A DNA stretch of 64,000 bases from Acerihabitans arboris (GCF_010131535.1 NZ_WUBS01000001.1:62001-126000); one strand, 5' to 3'. Shown: positions 41,955 through 52,375, counted from the stretch's first letter. Notes: generated by a model not told the origin, from the sequence alone. Made by a program: numbers and translations.

Positions 41955-42662
41955 ATGCTATTCAGTCCTGAATTAAAACCCGCCCGCCTGGTGCAGCGGT
42001 ATAAACGTTTCCTGGCGGACGTGGTCACGCCGGACGGCAGGGAGCTTACCATCCATTGCGCCAATACCGGCGCCATGACCGGCTGCGCCGTGCCGGGCGA
42101 TACGGTGTGGTACTCAACCTCCGATAACGGCAAACGCCGTTACCCACACAGTTGGGAACTAACTGAAACCGCCCGTGGTCAATGGATAGGGGTGAATACG
42201 CTGCGCGCCAACGCCTTGCTGGCCGAGGCGGTGCGTGCCGGCACCATTCCCGCATTGTCGGGCTATACCACTCTCACGGCCGAAGTGAGGTATGGAGTAG
42301 AAAATAGTCGCATTGATTGGTTATTAGCAGCGGAAAATCGCGCCAACTGCTATATTGAGGTGAAATCCGTCACATTGCTGCAACAGGAATGGGGATATTT
42401 TCCCGATGCGGTGACCATACGCGGACAAAAACATTTACGAGAACTACAAGCAATGGCAGAAATGGGTCACCGTGCCGTACTGTTTTTTGCGGTGTTGCAC
42501 TCCGGGATTACCCGGGTGGCGCCCGCCCGGCACATTGATCCCCATTATGCGGATTTGGTATTGCAGGCGCAGCAACATGGCGTGGAAGTGCTTTGCTATG
42601 GCGCGCAGTTATCACCTGACGGTATAGTGTTAAAAAATGCTTTGCCGTTATTTATTTCGTAG
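41955..42662 (+). CDS. sfsA: SfsA family protein (sugar fermentation stimulation)
   Basis: Conserved protein that in E. coli stimulates maltose gene expression when overproduced; SfsA is reported as a DNA-binding protein and has a nuclease-like fold. 235 residues from ATG 41955 (E. coli 234): [49 protein letters not shown], and the nuclease-like [10 protein letters not shown] are diagnostic. ATG 41928 overlaps the thpR stop and would add nine residues; translation could be coupled from there. Lies just upstream of dksA, as in E. coli. Confidence 0.93.
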   Translation: MLFSPELKPARLVQRYKRFLADVVTPDGRELTIHCANTGAMTGCAVPGDTVWYSTSDNGKRRYPHSWELTETARGQWIGVNTLRANALLAEAVRAGTIPALSGYTTLTAEVRYGVENSRIDWLLAAENRANCYIEVKSVTLLQQEWGYFPDAVTIRGQKHLRELQAMAEMGHRAVLFFAVLHSGITRVAPARHIDPHYADLVLQAQQHGVEVLCYGAQLSPDGIVLKNALPLFIS

Positions 42663-42814
42663 GCGGGTTTTGGCGGAAAAAAGGGCAAATCATCCCGCTT
42701 TTCCTCAATTTAACCGCCTGCCAGATACGCCTTTCTTCACACTATTGTCAAGTAGGCGTCAGGAATAATTGCCAACCTTAACGTCATCTGTTATTTATAG
42801 CGGCCTGTTTTTTT

Positions 42815-42827
42815 CCCCACGTTGGGG
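42815..42827 (+). promoter_or_regulatory. Hairpin in the dksA leader
   Basis: CCCC-ACGTT-GGGG preceded by a run of seven T, 33 bp before the dksA start. From memory, this sequence and its surroundings (TTATAGCGGCCTG ... GATCGATAGTGCGTGTTA) are almost the same upstream of E. coli dksA, which implies a conserved leader element. Function unknown to me. Confidence 0.45.
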
Positions 42828-42859
42828 ATCGATAGTGCGTGTTATGAAGGAGAAGCAAC

Positions 42860-43315
42860 ATGCAAGAAGGGCAAGACCGTAAGACATCCTCCTTGAGCAT
42901 TCTCGCCATCGCCGGGGTGGAACCGTACCAGCAGAAGCCGGGCGAAGAGTATATGAATGCGGCCCAATTGCTGCATTTCAAGCGCATCCTTGATGCATGG
43001 CGCAATCAACTGAGAGATGAAGTGGGTCGTACCGTTTCGCACATGCAGGACGAAGCGGCCAACTTCCCCGACCCCGTGGACCGCGCCGCGCAGGAAGAGG
43101 AATTCAGCCTTGAACTGCGTAACCGCGATCGGGAAAGGAAATTGATCAAGAAGATCGAAAAGACGCTGAAGAAAGTGGAAGACAAAGATTTCGGCTTCTG
43201 CGATTCATGCGGCGTGGAAATCGGTATTCGCCGCCTGGAAGCGCGTCCGACCGCCGATTTATGTATTGATTGCAAAACCCTGGCTGAAATCCGCGAAAAG
43301 CAGATGGCAGGGTAA
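42860..43315 (+). CDS. dksA: RNA polymerase-binding transcription factor DksA
   Basis: Binds the RNA polymerase secondary channel and works with ppGpp (made here by RelA) to repress rRNA and activate amino-acid promoters. 151 residues, identical in length to E. coli. The coiled-coil tip aspartates D71 and D74 (NFPDPVDRA) and the zinc cysteines C114, C117, C135 and C138 are in place. AAGGAG lies 7 nt before the ATG. First of dksA-gluQ-pcnB-folK. Confidence 0.98.
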   Translation: MQEGQDRKTSSLSILAIAGVEPYQQKPGEEYMNAAQLLHFKRILDAWRNQLRDEVGRTVSHMQDEAANFPDPVDRAAQEEEFSLELRNRDRERKLIKKIEKTLKKVEDKDFGFCDSCGVEIGIRRLEARPTADLCIDCKTLAEIREKQMAG

Positions 43316-43397
43316 CGTCAATCCAGATTACTGCGATGTTGCCCATGGAACGGAGAGATGGCATCGCGGTAACCGTACGGATTCGCCTTTCTGATTT

Positions 43398-44318
43398 ATG
43401 CCTGCACACAGCACCTACATGGGGCGCTTTGCCCCCTCGCCTTCCGGCGCCCTACATTTCGGCTCGCTTGTCGCGGCCCTGGGCAGCTATCTCCAGGCTC
43501 GCGCCTCCCATGGGCAGTGGCGGGTGCGTATCGAAGATATCGACCCTCCCCGCGAAATTCCCGGCGCCGCCGATGCCATTTTACGCCAGCTGAACCACTA
43601 CGGCCTGCACTGGGACGGACCGGTATGCTTTCAATCCCAGCGCCATACGGCCTATCTTGAGGTATTGGCGGACCTGCGCTCGCGCCGGCTGAGTTATTAT
43701 TGCCATTGCACCCGCAGCCGCATACAAGAGCTGGGCGGCATCTACGACGGCCATTGCCGCCGGCTTCGCCTGCCGCCGGAAAATGCCGCCATCCGCCTGC
43801 GCCAGACCGACCCCGTTACGCATTTCCATGACCGTTTACGCGGTGATATTTATGCCGACCCGGCGCTTGCCCGGGAAGATTTTATCATCCGCCGCCGCGA
43901 CGGGCTGTTTGCCTATAACCTGGCGGTGGTGGTGGATGACGCGGCGCTCGGCGTCACCGAAATCGTGCGCGGGGCCGATTTAATCGAGCCGACCGTACGC
44001 CAATTGGCACTCTATCGCCAATTAGGTTATAAAGAACCGGATTATATTCATTTGCCGCTGGCGCTGACGCCCGCGGGCGCCAAACTGTCCAAGCAGAACC
44101 ATGCGCCGGAATTGCCCTACGGGGATCCCCGTCCGACGGTGCGGGACGCATTAGTTTTTTTAAATCAACCGGTAGCGCAAGGGTGGCGGGATTTGACCCT
44201 TGAGAGTATGTTAGACTGGGCTATTACGCATTGGTCCCTGGCATCCATACCGATTTCGCCATCGAGCACGACATGCGCCCCGTCCGTTCTCAAAACACCC
44301 GGGGTGAGCTATGATTAG
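43398..44318 (+). CDS. gluQ: Glutamyl-Q tRNA(Asp) synthetase GluQ
   Basis: Truncated glutamyl-tRNA synthetase paralogue that attaches glutamate to queuosine 34 of tRNA-Asp. 306 residues, with only the catalytic Rossmann domain and no anticodon-binding domain. Class I signatures: [13 protein letters not shown] and KLSKQ. A CXCX(n)YXXXC zinc site is seen as CHCTRSR...YDGHC. Follows dksA by 82 bp, as in E. coli, and depends on the queuosine pathway whose enzymes QueD and QueE lie at the start of the window. Confidence 0.95.
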   Translation: MPAHSTYMGRFAPSPSGALHFGSLVAALGSYLQARASHGQWRVRIEDIDPPREIPGAADAILRQLNHYGLHWDGPVCFQSQRHTAYLEVLADLRSRRLSYYCHCTRSRIQELGGIYDGHCRRLRLPPENAAIRLRQTDPVTHFHDRLRGDIYADPALAREDFIIRRRDGLFAYNLAVVVDDAALGVTEIVRGADLIEPTVRQLALYRQLGYKEPDYIHLPLALTPAGAKLSKQNHAPELPYGDPRPTVRDALVFLNQPVAQGWRDLTLESMLDWAITHWSLASIPISPSSTTCAPSVLKTPGVSYD

Positions 44319-44366
44319 CCGCTGTTTTTTGTTGCTCCCGTTTATTTGTTACTATTGAGGTGTACT

Positions 44367-45788
44367 ATTTTTACCCGAGTAGCCAACTTCTGCCGTAAGG
44401 TGTTAAACCGGGAAACCGCGGTAACGGCACCAGAGGATAGACGCCCTTTGACGATTATCCCGCGCGACCAGCACGCCATCTCCCGCAAGGAGATCAGTGA
44501 GAATGCACTGAAGGTGCTTTACCGCTTGAACAAGGCGGGATACGAGGCCTATCTGGTCGGCGGCGGTGTTCGCGACCTGCTGCTGGGTAGAAAACCCAAG
44601 GATTTTGATATCACCACCAACGCCACCCCCGAGCAGATGCGCAAGTTATTTCGCAACTGCCGCCTGGTGGGACGGCGTTTTCGCCTCGCCCATGTGATGT
44701 TCGGGCCGGAAATCATTGAAGTGGCGACCTTTCGCGGCCACCATCTTACCCATGTGCCTGACGATGCCGACACCGGGTCTGCGGTGCAGGCCCCCGCCGC
44801 CGCGCTACAGGGGCAAAACGGCATGCTGCTGCGCGACAATATCTTCGGATCCATCGAGGAAGACGCCCAGCGCCGCGATTTTACCGTCAACAGCCTCTAT
44901 TACAGCGTGGCCGACTTTACGCTGCGCGACTATACCGGCGGCCTGCGCGATTTAAACGAAGGCATCATCCGCCTGATTGGCGATCCGGAAACCCGCTACC
45001 GTGAAGATCCGGTGCGCATGCTGCGGGCGGTGCGTTTTGCCGCCAAGTTAAACATGACCGTGGAAGCCGCCACCGCCGAGCCGATCCCGCGCCTGGCGTC
45101 CTTACTGCACGACATTCCCGCGGCCAGGCTGTTCGAGGAATCGCTTAAACTGCTGCAGGCCGGTTACGGCGAGCCGACCTATCGCCTGCTGTGCGAATAC
45201 CAGCTGTTCCAGCCGATGTTTCCGCTTATCAGCCGTAACTTCACCGAGCAGGGCGACAGTTTTATGGAGAAGATGGTCACCCGGGTGCTGGAGAACACCG
45301 ATCATCGCATCCAAAACGACATGCGGGTCAACCCGGCGTTCCTGTTCTCCGCCATGCTGTGGTACCCGATGCTGGAACAGGCCCAGAAGCTGACGCAGGA
45401 AAGCGGCCTGGCCTATTTTGACGCCTTCTCTCTGGCCCTGAACGATATTCTCGACGAACAGTGCCGCTCGCTGGCCATACCCAAGCGCCTGACCACGCTG
45501 ATGCGCGATATATGGCAATTGCAGCTGCGGCTGTCGCGCCGTCAGGGAAAACGAGCCTTCAAGCTGATGGAGCATCCCAAATTCCGCGCCGCCTTCGATC
45601 TGCTGGCGCTGCGCGCCGAAGTGGAAAACAGCGCCGAATTGCAGCGGCTGGTCCAATGGTGGAGCGAGTTCCAGGAAGCCGCGCCGCCGCGGCAGAAATC
45701 CCTGCTCACCACGCTTGACGACGACGGCGCCGCCCGTCCGCGTCCGCGCCGCCCTCGCCGCCGCGCGCCGCATCGCGATCCGGCGTAA
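44367..45788 (+). CDS. pcnB: Poly(A) polymerase I, probable AUU start
   Basis: Adds 3' poly(A) tails that mark RNA for decay and controls ColE1-type plasmid copy number. 473 residues from an ATT at 44367. The codons ATT-TTT-ACC-CGA-GTA-GCC match the start region of E. coli pcnB, whose AUU start is known experimentally, and GAGG sits 6 nt upstream. TTG 44346 is the other in-frame choice but overlaps that Shine-Dalgarno site. Nucleotidyltransferase head [23 protein letters not shown]; basic Arg-rich tail. A short insert ([20 protein letters not shown]) replaces the E. coli loop after TFRGHH. Confidence 0.92.
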   Translation: MFTRVANFCRKVLNRETAVTAPEDRRPLTIIPRDQHAISRKEISENALKVLYRLNKAGYEAYLVGGGVRDLLLGRKPKDFDITTNATPEQMRKLFRNCRLVGRRFRLAHVMFGPEIIEVATFRGHHLTHVPDDADTGSAVQAPAAALQGQNGMLLRDNIFGSIEEDAQRRDFTVNSLYYSVADFTLRDYTGGLRDLNEGIIRLIGDPETRYREDPVRMLRAVRFAAKLNMTVEAATAEPIPRLASLLHDIPAARLFEESLKLLQAGYGEPTYRLLCEYQLFQPMFPLISRNFTEQGDSFMEKMVTRVLENTDHRIQNDMRVNPAFLFSAMLWYPMLEQAQKLTQESGLAYFDAFSLALNDILDEQCRSLAIPKRLTTLMRDIWQLQLRLSRRQGKRAFKLMEHPKFRAAFDLLALRAEVENSAELQRLVQWWSEFQEAAPPRQKSLLTTLDDDGAARPRPRRPRRRAPHRDPA

Positions 45789-45822
45789 CATGGCACGCGC
45801 GGCGGCGCTAACCGGCGTGACG

Positions 45823-46329
45823 ATGACGCGCGTCTGGCTGGCCATCGGCAGCAACCTGGCGGACCCGCTCGACCAGGTCAACGCCGCCCTGACCGCCCTG
45901 TCCGGGTTGCCGCGGACCCGGCTGGCCGCCTGTTCCTCGTTTTATCGCAGCCGGCCGCTGGGACCGCAGGACCAGCCTGATTATCTTAATGCGGTCGTGG
46001 CGCTGGACACCTCGCTTGCCCCCGAAAGCCTGCTTGATCATACCCAGGAAATCGAACTGCGGCAGGGCCGGGTGCGTAAAGCCAACCGCTGGGGCCCGCG
46101 CACGCTGGATCTGGATATCCTGCTGTTCGGCGATCGGGTGTTGCATACCGACCGGCTGACGGTGCCGCACTACGATATGAAAAACCGCGAATTTATGCTC
46201 TATCCCCTGGCGGAAGTGGCCCCCGGGCTGCTATTCCCCGACGGCGAGGCGCTGGCGGACCTGCTGACGCGGGTTGCGCGCAACGGCCTGGACTTTTGGG
46301 ATGGCGGCCACCGGGCCAGGCGCTGGTAA
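45823..46329 (+). CDS. folK: 2-amino-4-hydroxy-6-hydroxymethyldihydropteridine pyrophosphokinase FolK
   Basis: Pyrophosphorylates 6-hydroxymethyl-7,8-dihydropterin in folate synthesis. 168 residues from ATG 45823 (E. coli 159): WLAIGSNLADPLDQVNAAL, SSFYRSRPLGPQDQPDYLNAVVAL, RWGPRTLDLDILLFG and VPHYDMKNREFMLYPL carry the pterin and ATP sites. ATG 45790, one base after the pcnB stop, would add 11 residues and is a plausible coupled start. Same operon as pcnB. Confidence 0.94.
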   Translation: MTRVWLAIGSNLADPLDQVNAALTALSGLPRTRLAACSSFYRSRPLGPQDQPDYLNAVVALDTSLAPESLLDHTQEIELRQGRVRKANRWGPRTLDLDILLFGDRVLHTDRLTVPHYDMKNREFMLYPLAEVAPGLLFPDGEALADLLTRVARNGLDFWDGGHRARRW

Positions 46330-46466
46330 GTCCCGTCCCGTCACTGCCCCCAACCGTCCGTTGCCGCACGTTTTCCGCATACAGTGCTATCTCCCATCCG
46401 CGCCTTCCTTTAGAATAACGCGCCGTTCCATTTCAATTATGCGTTACCGGCCTGATCGAGGTTATG

Positions 46467-47261
46467 ATGAAACCAACCACCATTTCACATCTGCGCGCCT
46501 GGAAGCAGCAGCAGCGCAAGTTCGCCACCCTTACCGCGTATGACGCCAGTTTTGCCCGCCTGTTCGAACAGGAAGGGATCCAGGTGATGCTGGTGGGCGA
46601 CTCGCTGGGCATGACCATGCAAGGCCATGGCTCGACGCTGCCGGTCCAGGTAGAGGAGATGGCCTACCATACCCGGTGCGTGCGCAGGGGCGCTCCGCTA
46701 TGCCTGCTGCTCGCGGATCTGCCGTTCATGGCCTATGCTACCCCGGCGCAGGCCTTTGACAACGCCGCCGCGCTGATGCGCGCCGGCGCCAATATGGTCA
46801 AGCTGGAGGGCGGCAGTTGGCTGGCCGAGACCGTACGGGGCTTGACCGAGCGGGCGGTGCCGGTATGCGGTCACCTGGGGCTGACGCCGCAATCGGTGAA
46901 TATCTTTGGCGGTTACAAAGTACAGGGCCGCGACAGCGACAGCGCCGAACGGTTATTACAGGACGCCCTGGCGCTCGAGCGGGCCGGCGCGCAGCTGCTG
47001 GTGCTGGAGTGCGTGCCGGTGGCGCTGGCGCAGCGGATCACCGGGGCGCTGGCCATACCGGTTATCGGCATCGGCGCCGGCAATGTCACCGACGGGCAAA
47101 TCCTGGTGATGCAGGATGCGTTGGGCATCACCGGCCAGGGTACCCCGAAATTTGTCAAAAACTTCCTCGCCCAGGGGGGCGACATCCGTCCGGCCGTTCG
47201 CTTATATATCGAAGAGGTCGAACAGGGTACCTTCCCCGGCCTGGAACACAGTTTCCAATAA
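46467..47261 (+). CDS. panB: 3-methyl-2-oxobutanoate hydroxymethyltransferase PanB
   Basis: Makes ketopantoate from alpha-ketoisovalerate with methylenetetrahydrofolate, the first committed step to pantothenate. 264 residues, as in E. coli, from the second of two adjacent ATGs, which is better spaced from GAGG and matches the family start KPTTIS. Mg-binding GDSLGM, catalytic Glu in LVLECVP and the [17 protein letters not shown] loop are present. Its cofactor comes from the folate pathway served by folK just upstream. Confidence 0.96.
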   Translation: MKPTTISHLRAWKQQQRKFATLTAYDASFARLFEQEGIQVMLVGDSLGMTMQGHGSTLPVQVEEMAYHTRCVRRGAPLCLLLADLPFMAYATPAQAFDNAAALMRAGANMVKLEGGSWLAETVRGLTERAVPVCGHLGLTPQSVNIFGGYKVQGRDSDSAERLLQDALALERAGAQLLVLECVPVALAQRITGALAIPVIGIGAGNVTDGQILVMQDALGITGQGTPKFVKNFLAQGGDIRPAVRLYIEEVEQGTFPGLEHSFQ

Positions 47262-47276
47262 TGACAGGAGAAAGGC

Positions 47277-48131
47277 GTGCTAATTATCGAAACCCCGCCG
47301 AAATTGCGTCAGGCTGTAACGCAGTGGCGGCAGGAAGGTAAACGTATTGCGCTGGTGCCGACCATGGGGAATCTGCACGACGGGCATATGTCCCTGGTGG
47401 ACGAAGCCCGCGCCCGTGCCGACATCGTTATCGTCAGTATTTTCGTCAATCCGATGCAATTCGATCGACCCGAGGATTTAACGGCATACCCGCGCACGTT
47501 GCAGGAAGATTGCGAAAAACTGACCCGCCGCGGCGTGGATACGGTGTTCGCGCCGGCGGCGGCGGTGATTTACCCCGAGGGACTGGCAGGCCAGACGTTT
47601 GTGGATGTGCCGCGTTTTTCCGGTATCCTGGAAGGCGCCATACGGCCGGGGCATTTCCGGGGCGTGGCCACCATCGTCAGCAAACTGTTTAACCTGGTAC
47701 AGCCGGATATCGCCTGTTTCGGCCGCAAGGATTACCAACAGCTGGCGCTGATCCGCCAGCTGGTCGCGGATATGGGTTATGACATCGAAATAGTCGGCGT
47801 AGCCACGGTACGGGCCGATGACGGCCTGGCGTTAAGCTCGCGCAACGGCTACCTCACCGCCGAACAGCGTCTGGTGGCGCCACGGCTGCATAGCGTGCTG
47901 GAACAGCTGATTGCCCAGATGAAAATTGGCGAACGCCACACCGATATGCTGCTGGAGCAGGCGGCTGCGCGGCTGCGCCAGGCCGGCCTGCAGCCCGATG
48001 CCCTGGATATTCGCGACGCGTTCACCCTGCAATCGCTGACGGTGGACAGCACGCGCGCGGTGGTGTTATTTTCCGCCTGGTTGGGCAAAGCGCGTTTAAT
48101 CGATAACGCGGAAGTAGATTTAACGCTGTAG
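47277..48131 (+). CDS. panC: Pantothenate synthetase PanC
   Basis: Joins pantoate and beta-alanine through a pantoyl-adenylate. 284 residues. Start is GTG 47277 with AGGAGAAAG upstream, 15 bp after panB. HIGH-like motif [20 protein letters not shown], pantoate site [25 protein letters not shown] and the KMSKS-like LSSRNGYL are present. Same operon as panB. Confidence 0.96.
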   Translation: MLIIETPPKLRQAVTQWRQEGKRIALVPTMGNLHDGHMSLVDEARARADIVIVSIFVNPMQFDRPEDLTAYPRTLQEDCEKLTRRGVDTVFAPAAAVIYPEGLAGQTFVDVPRFSGILEGAIRPGHFRGVATIVSKLFNLVQPDIACFGRKDYQQLALIRQLVADMGYDIEIVGVATVRADDGLALSSRNGYLTAEQRLVAPRLHSVLEQLIAQMKIGERHTDMLLEQAAARLRQAGLQPDALDIRDAFTLQSLTVDSTRAVVLFSAWLGKARLIDNAEVDLTL

Positions 48132-48249
48132 CGGGACCACGTCCAGGCCGGTGGACAGGCAAGGGGCAATCGTCAATACTGACGTTGGTTGTCCACAGGA
48201 TATTTTGCGTTTTAACTCCCCGACGGGGAAAGTACAAAGGTTTAACGTT

Positions 48250-48630
48250 ATGCAACGCACCATGCTAAGAGGTAAGCTGCACCGGGTCCATGTGACCCAG
48301 GCGGATTTGCATTATGAAGGCTCCTGCGCCATCGATCAGGATTTTCTCGAGGCGGCGGGTATCCTGGAGTATGAGGCTATCGATATATACAACATCGACA
48401 ACGGCCAGCGTTTTTCCACCTACGCCATCGCCGCCGAACGCGGCTCGCGCATTATTTCCGTCAACGGCGCGGCCGCCCGCTGCGCCTGCGTCGGCGACCT
48501 GCTGATTATCTGCGCCTACGTGCAGATGCCGGACGCAGAGGCGCGAAGCCATCGGCCTCTGGTGGCCTATTTCGACGACCAGAACCAGCTGAAACGCACC
48601 GCCAAGGCGGTACCGGTACAGGTGGCCTGA
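48250..48630 (+). CDS. panD: Aspartate 1-decarboxylase proenzyme PanD
   Basis: Pyruvoyl enzyme that makes beta-alanine from aspartate for pantothenate. 126 residues, as in E. coli, from ATG 48250; the frame is open further upstream but homologues begin at [11 protein letters not shown]. Self-cleavage site is G24-S25 in HYEGSCAID, leaving pyruvoyl at Ser25. Separated from panC by 118 bp, where E. coli K-12 carries yadD. PanZ/PanM maturation factor is not in the window. Confidence 0.96.
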   Translation: MQRTMLRGKLHRVHVTQADLHYEGSCAIDQDFLEAAGILEYEAIDIYNIDNGQRFSTYAIAAERGSRIISVNGAAARCACVGDLLIICAYVQMPDAEARSHRPLVAYFDDQNQLKRTAKAVPVQVA

Positions 48631-48650
48631 TACCCGGCCATACCGACCGG

Positions 48651-48686
48651 CCGGCGACGCCTCCCGCTGCGTGGAGGTGTCGCCGG
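48651..48686. terminator. 14-bp hairpin between convergent panD and yadH
   Basis: The arms 48651-48664 (CCGGCGACGCCTCC) and 48673-48686 pair over 14 positions with one G-U, around an 8-nt loop. It occupies most of the 64-bp convergent gap. No U-tract on either side. Confidence 0.5.
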
Positions 48687-48694
48687 ATGATCAC

Positions 48695-49465
48695 CTAGGT
48701 CCGCAGGCCGCTTCCACGCTGGATCAAATACCAGCACCAGGCATAAAACACCAGGATAAACACCACCAGCACCGAAAGGGTAAACGCCAGCGGCACATCG
48801 CTGATGCCCAGGAAACCGAAACGAAAGCCGCTTATCATATAGACGATGGGATTAAGCTTGGATATCGCCCGCCATACCGGCGGCAACAGCGTCAGCGAAT
48901 AAAACACCCCGCCCAGGTAGGTCAGCGGCGTCAGCACAAAGGTCGGGATCAGGCTGATATCGTCAAAAGTTTTGGCAAACACCGCGTTCAGCAGCCCGGC
49001 CAGCGAAAACAGCACCGCGGTTAAAACCAGCGTCACCGCCACCACCCACCATGAATGCACATGGAAGGGCACGAAAAACAGCGAGATCGCCGTGACCAGG
49101 ATGCCGACGCAAATACCGCGCGCCACCCCGCCGCCCACGTAACCGGCAATAATCACATGGGTGGGCACCGGCGCCACCAGCAGTTCCTCGATATTGCGCT
49201 GGAACTTGGCGCTGAAAAACGACGAGGCGACATTGGTATAGGCATTGGTGATCACCGCCATCATAATCAGGCCCGGCACGATAAACTGCATATAGGAAAA
49301 GCCGTGCATTTCACCGATGCGCGATCCGATAAGATTGCCGAAAATAATAAAATACAGCGCCATGGTAATCACCGGCGGCACCAGCGTCTGGATCCAGATA
49401 CGGCCGAAGCGGTTTATTTCCTTGCGCCAGATACTTTTTAACGCAATCCAATAGAGTCGCATCAT
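48695..49465 (-). CDS. yadH: ABC-2 type transporter permease YadH
   Basis: Inner-membrane permease of an exporter of unknown substrate, paired with ATPase YadG. 256 residues, the E. coli length, with six hydrophobic segments and the ABC-2 signature region (NLIGSRIGEMHGFSYMQFIVPG, then PLTYLGGVFYSLTLLPPVW). Its start overlaps the yadG stop by four bases (ATGA), so expression is coupled. Confidence 0.94.
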   Translation of the reverse strand: MMRLYWIALKSIWRKEINRFGRIWIQTLVPPVITMALYFIIFGNLIGSRIGEMHGFSYMQFIVPGLIMMAVITNAYTNVASSFFSAKFQRNIEELLVAPVPTHVIIAGYVGGGVARGICVGILVTAISLFFVPFHVHSWWVVAVTLVLTAVLFSLAGLLNAVFAKTFDDISLIPTFVLTPLTYLGGVFYSLTLLPPVWRAISKLNPIVYMISGFRFGFLGISDVPLAFTLSVLVVFILVFYAWCWYLIQRGSGLRT

Positions 49466-50397
49466 AATTTGGCCCTCCTGCTGGCCCGGTCGTCTTTTAC
49501 CAGCGTGACAAACAGTTCTTCCAGCCGATTGGCCTTGTTACGCATACTTAACACCTGTACCCCCTGGGCGCTGAGCTGGCTGAATAAACTGTTCAGCCCC
49601 TGTTCACGCATCACCTCGACTTCCAGGGTGCTGGTATCCAGCAGTTGGTTACGATAGCCCTGTAATTTAGGCAACGGGCTTTTAGCCGCCAGATCGAGGA
49701 TAAAGGTCTCGGATTTCAGTTTGGACAGCAGCAGCCGCATCGAGGTATTTTCCACCAGCTCGCCGCTCTGGATGATGCCGATATTGCGGCACAGCATTTC
49801 CGCTTCTTCCAGGTAATGGGTGGTAAGGATAATGGTGGTGCCGCTGCCGTTGAGATCGCGCAGGAACCCCCACATGGAGCGCCTGAGCTCGATATCAACC
49901 CCGGCGGTGGGCTCATCCAGGATTAACAGCTTGGGCTCATGCATCAGGGCGCGGGCGATCATCAACCGACGTTTCATCCCGCCGGATAGCATGCGCGCGC
50001 GCTCGTCGCGCTTGGTCCATAAATCCAGCTGGTTAAGGTATTTCTCGGCGCGCTGTTCCGCTGTTTTGCGTTCCACGCCGTAATAACCGGCCTGGTGCAC
50101 CACAATCTGCCAGACGGTTTCAAACGGATTAAAATTGAACTCCTGCGGCACCAGGCCAAGCTGGCGTTTGGCGTTAACAATATCTTTGTCGATGTCGTAG
50201 CCGAAAACGCGCGCCTTGCCGGAGGTCTTATTGACTAACGCGCTGATAATGCCGATGGTGGTGGACTTGCCCGCGCCATTGGGGCCGAGCAGCGCATAAA
50301 AGTCCCCAGCTTCCACGTTAAGGTCAATCCCTTTAAGCGCCTGTACGCCTCCTGCGTAGGTCTTGGTCAACTTCTCCAACTCCAATGCATATGTCAT
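49462..50397 (-). CDS. yadG: ABC transporter ATP-binding protein YadG
   Basis: Cytoplasmic ATPase partner of YadH. 311 residues (E. coli 308). Walker A LLGPNGAGKST, Q-loop VPQEFNFNPFETV, signature MLSGGMKRR, Walker B LLILDEPTAGVD, H-loop TTHYLEEAE. The C-terminal third is the extension usual for ABC-2 drug or polysaccharide exporters. Divergent from can with a 109-bp gap. Confidence 0.94.
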   Translation of the reverse strand: MTYALELEKLTKTYAGGVQALKGIDLNVEAGDFYALLGPNGAGKSTTIGIISALVNKTSGKARVFGYDIDKDIVNAKRQLGLVPQEFNFNPFETVWQIVVHQAGYYGVERKTAEQRAEKYLNQLDLWTKRDERARMLSGGMKRRLMIARALMHEPKLLILDEPTAGVDIELRRSMWGFLRDLNGSGTTIILTTHYLEEAEMLCRNIGIIQSGELVENTSMRLLLSKLKSETFILDLAAKSPLPKLQGYRNQLLDTSTLEVEVMREQGLNSLFSQLSAQGVQVLSMRNKANRLEELFVTLVKDDRASRRAKL

Positions 50398-50506
50398 AGA
50401 TAACGACTTACCTTATTCTCAATGGATGTGACGAACTGATTTTAAAAAAAGCACGGTTAGCCTATATTAACGCATCGCTATACGTCGTTACGGGCTAAAA
50501 ACCACA

Positions 50507-51163
50507 ATGAAAGACATCACGAGCCTTATCAGCAACAATCAAACCTGGTCCAAGCATCTCAAAGAGGAAGACCCGGGATTTTTCGAGCGGCTGGCGCTGG
50601 CGCAAAAACCACGTTTCCTGTGGATAGGCTGTTCAGACAGCCGGGTGCCGGCGGAAAAACTGACCGGGCTGGAGCCGGGTGAGCTGTTTGTGCACCGCAA
50701 TGTGGCCAACCTGGTCATCCATACCGATCTCAACTGCCTGTCCGTCGTGCAGTACGCCGTGGATGTGCTGGAAGTCGAGCATATCATCATCTGCGGTCAT
50801 TACGGCTGCGGCGGCGTACAGGCCGCCATCGACAATCCGGAGCTGGGGTTAATAGACAATTGGCTGCTGCATATTCGCGATTTGTGGTACAAGCATAGCT
50901 CACTGCTGGGCGAGCTTCCTCCCGAGGAGCGTCTCAATACCTTATGTGAAATCAACGTCATCGAGCAGGTCTATAACCTGGGCCACTCCACCATCATGCG
51001 CTCGGCCTGGAAACGCGGCCAAAAGGTTCAGCTGCATGGCTGGGTATACAGCATACACGACGGTTTGCTGCGCGATCTGGATGTCGCCGCCACCAGCCGC
51101 GAAACGCTGGAACAACGCTACCGGCAGGGCATCGCCACGCTGCTGCAGCAGCGTGGCGGCTGA
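50507..51163 (+). CDS. can: Beta-class carbonic anhydrase Can
   Basis: Interconverts CO2 and bicarbonate, needed for growth in air. 218 residues (E. coli 220). Zinc ligands C42, D44, H98 and C101 are in [11 protein letters not shown] and [11 protein letters not shown]. Bicarbonate-site residues of the allosteric type II beta enzymes probably follow. No strong Shine-Dalgarno site is seen. Convergent with hpt. Confidence 0.96.
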   Translation: MKDITSLISNNQTWSKHLKEEDPGFFERLALAQKPRFLWIGCSDSRVPAEKLTGLEPGELFVHRNVANLVIHTDLNCLSVVQYAVDVLEVEHIIICGHYGCGGVQAAIDNPELGLIDNWLLHIRDLWYKHSSLLGELPPEERLNTLCEINVIEQVYNLGHSTIMRSAWKRGQKVQLHGWVYSIHDGLLRDLDVAATSRETLEQRYRQGIATLLQQRGG

Positions 51164-51170
51164 TTGACCG

Positions 51171-51228
51171 CGCCGGCCGGCGCGGCAGTATCCCGTCCTG
51201 CGGTAGACGGCGGCAACACGCCGCCGCC
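51171..51228. terminator. Two GC hairpins between convergent can and hpt
   Basis: An 18-bp perfect palindrome CCGCGCCGG/CCGGCGCGG (51171-51188) and a second stem GGCGGC-AACAC-GCCGCC (51212-51228) fill the 71-bp gap. Neither is followed by a T-run. Confidence 0.4.
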
Positions 51229-51234
51229 GGGCAA

Positions 51235-51768
51235 TCAATCCTGCCGCACAACCTTGCCGACAAACGGCAGATGCCGATAGCGCTGCGCATAATCGATACC
51301 GTATCCCACCACGAACTCATCGGGGATAGCGAATCCCACCCACTCCACCGGCACCTGCACCTCGCGTCGATCCGGTTTATCCAGCAGGGTGCAGATGGCC
51401 AGCGATTTTGGCTGGCGCAGCTGCAGGATCTCGCGCACTTTACTCAGCGTATTGCCGGAATCGATAATATCTTCCACGATCAGCACATCCTTGCCGCGAA
51501 TATCTTCGTCAAGATCCTTTAAAATCTTTACGTCGCGCGTGCTGCTCATGCCGCTGCCGTAGCTGGAGGCGGTCATGAAGTCCACTTCGTGCGGAACCGT
51601 CACGGCACGGCAAAGATCGGCCATAAACATAAACGAGCCGCGCAATAAGCCGACCAGGACCATCTCGCTGCCGCTGTCGCGGTAATGCAGGCTGATATCA
51701 TGTCCGAGCTGCGCGACACGGGTAGCGATATCCTCGGCGGAAATCATGACTTCCACGGTGTGTTTCAT
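51235..51768 (-). CDS. hpt: Hypoxanthine phosphoribosyltransferase Hpt
   Basis: Salvages hypoxanthine (and guanine weakly) to IMP/GMP with PRPP. 177 residues (E. coli 178). The PRPP-binding loop [17 protein letters not shown] and the purine-site segment [22 protein letters not shown] are diagnostic. It is divergent from yacC with a 259-bp gap; in E. coli gcd and cueO lie between hpt and yacC, and both are missing here. Confidence 0.96.
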   Translation of the reverse strand: MKHTVEVMISAEDIATRVAQLGHDISLHYRDSGSEMVLVGLLRGSFMFMADLCRAVTVPHEVDFMTASSYGSGMSSTRDVKILKDLDEDIRGKDVLIVEDIIDSGNTLSKVREILQLRQPKSLAICTLLDKPDRREVQVPVEWVGFAIPDEFVVGYGIDYAQRYRHLPFVGKVVRQD

Positions 51769-52027
51769 AATGGGGTCACATTACAGAAAGAAGAAAAGAG
51801 GCGAATTTTAGCATAACCGTTACGCGCATGCGATGCGCGGGGCACCCCAACGGCGCGGGCGGCGCGGGAAAGGTTTTGTTAATCATGGACGGGACAATAG
51901 CCCCGGTTTGCTCCATACTTTCATCATGCGTATTGCCCCGCCGAAAATGCGGACGATGAATAAAACCTAGGGCGAAAATCATTAAATATGATAACGTCAA
52001 CCTATAACGACTGATTCAGGTTTTCAC

Positions 52028-52375
52028 ATGAAACACACCTTATTGGTGACGCTGTTGCTCGGGTTGCTGGGTTTTTCAACCGCGTCACAAGCCTTATCCG
52101 AACCGGAAGCCGAGGACATGGCCGATTTAACCGCCGTGTTCGTCTTCCTGAAAAATAACTGCGGTTATACCGATATGCCTAATGAACAAATCCGGCGCGC
52201 CATCCTGATTTTCGCCCAACAAAACCGTTGGGATCTCAGCAATTACGCCAGCTTCGACATGCGCGCCCTGGGCGAGGACAGCTACCGCGATCTCAGCGGC
52301 ATCGCCATCCCCACGCCGAAGAAATGCGAAAGCCTGGCGACAAATTCGCTTAGTTTGCTCGCCTACGCAAAATAA
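52028..52375 (+). CDS. yacC: YacC family pilotin-like protein
   Basis: Small exported protein of the YacC/PulS-OutS-like family; the role is not established, though related pilotins help place secretins. 115 residues, the E. coli length. Signal peptide of about 22 residues (KHTLLVTLLLGLLGFSTASQA), then EPEAEDMADLTAVFVFLKNNCGY and the cysteine pair (NNCGY, KKCES) that likely forms a disulfide. No lipobox cysteine. Upstream of speE as in E. coli. Confidence 0.9.
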   Translation: MKHTLLVTLLLGLLGFSTASQALSEPEAEDMADLTAVFVFLKNNCGYTDMPNEQIRRAILIFAQQNRWDLSNYASFDMRALGEDSYRDLSGIAIPTPKKCESLATNSLSLLAYAK

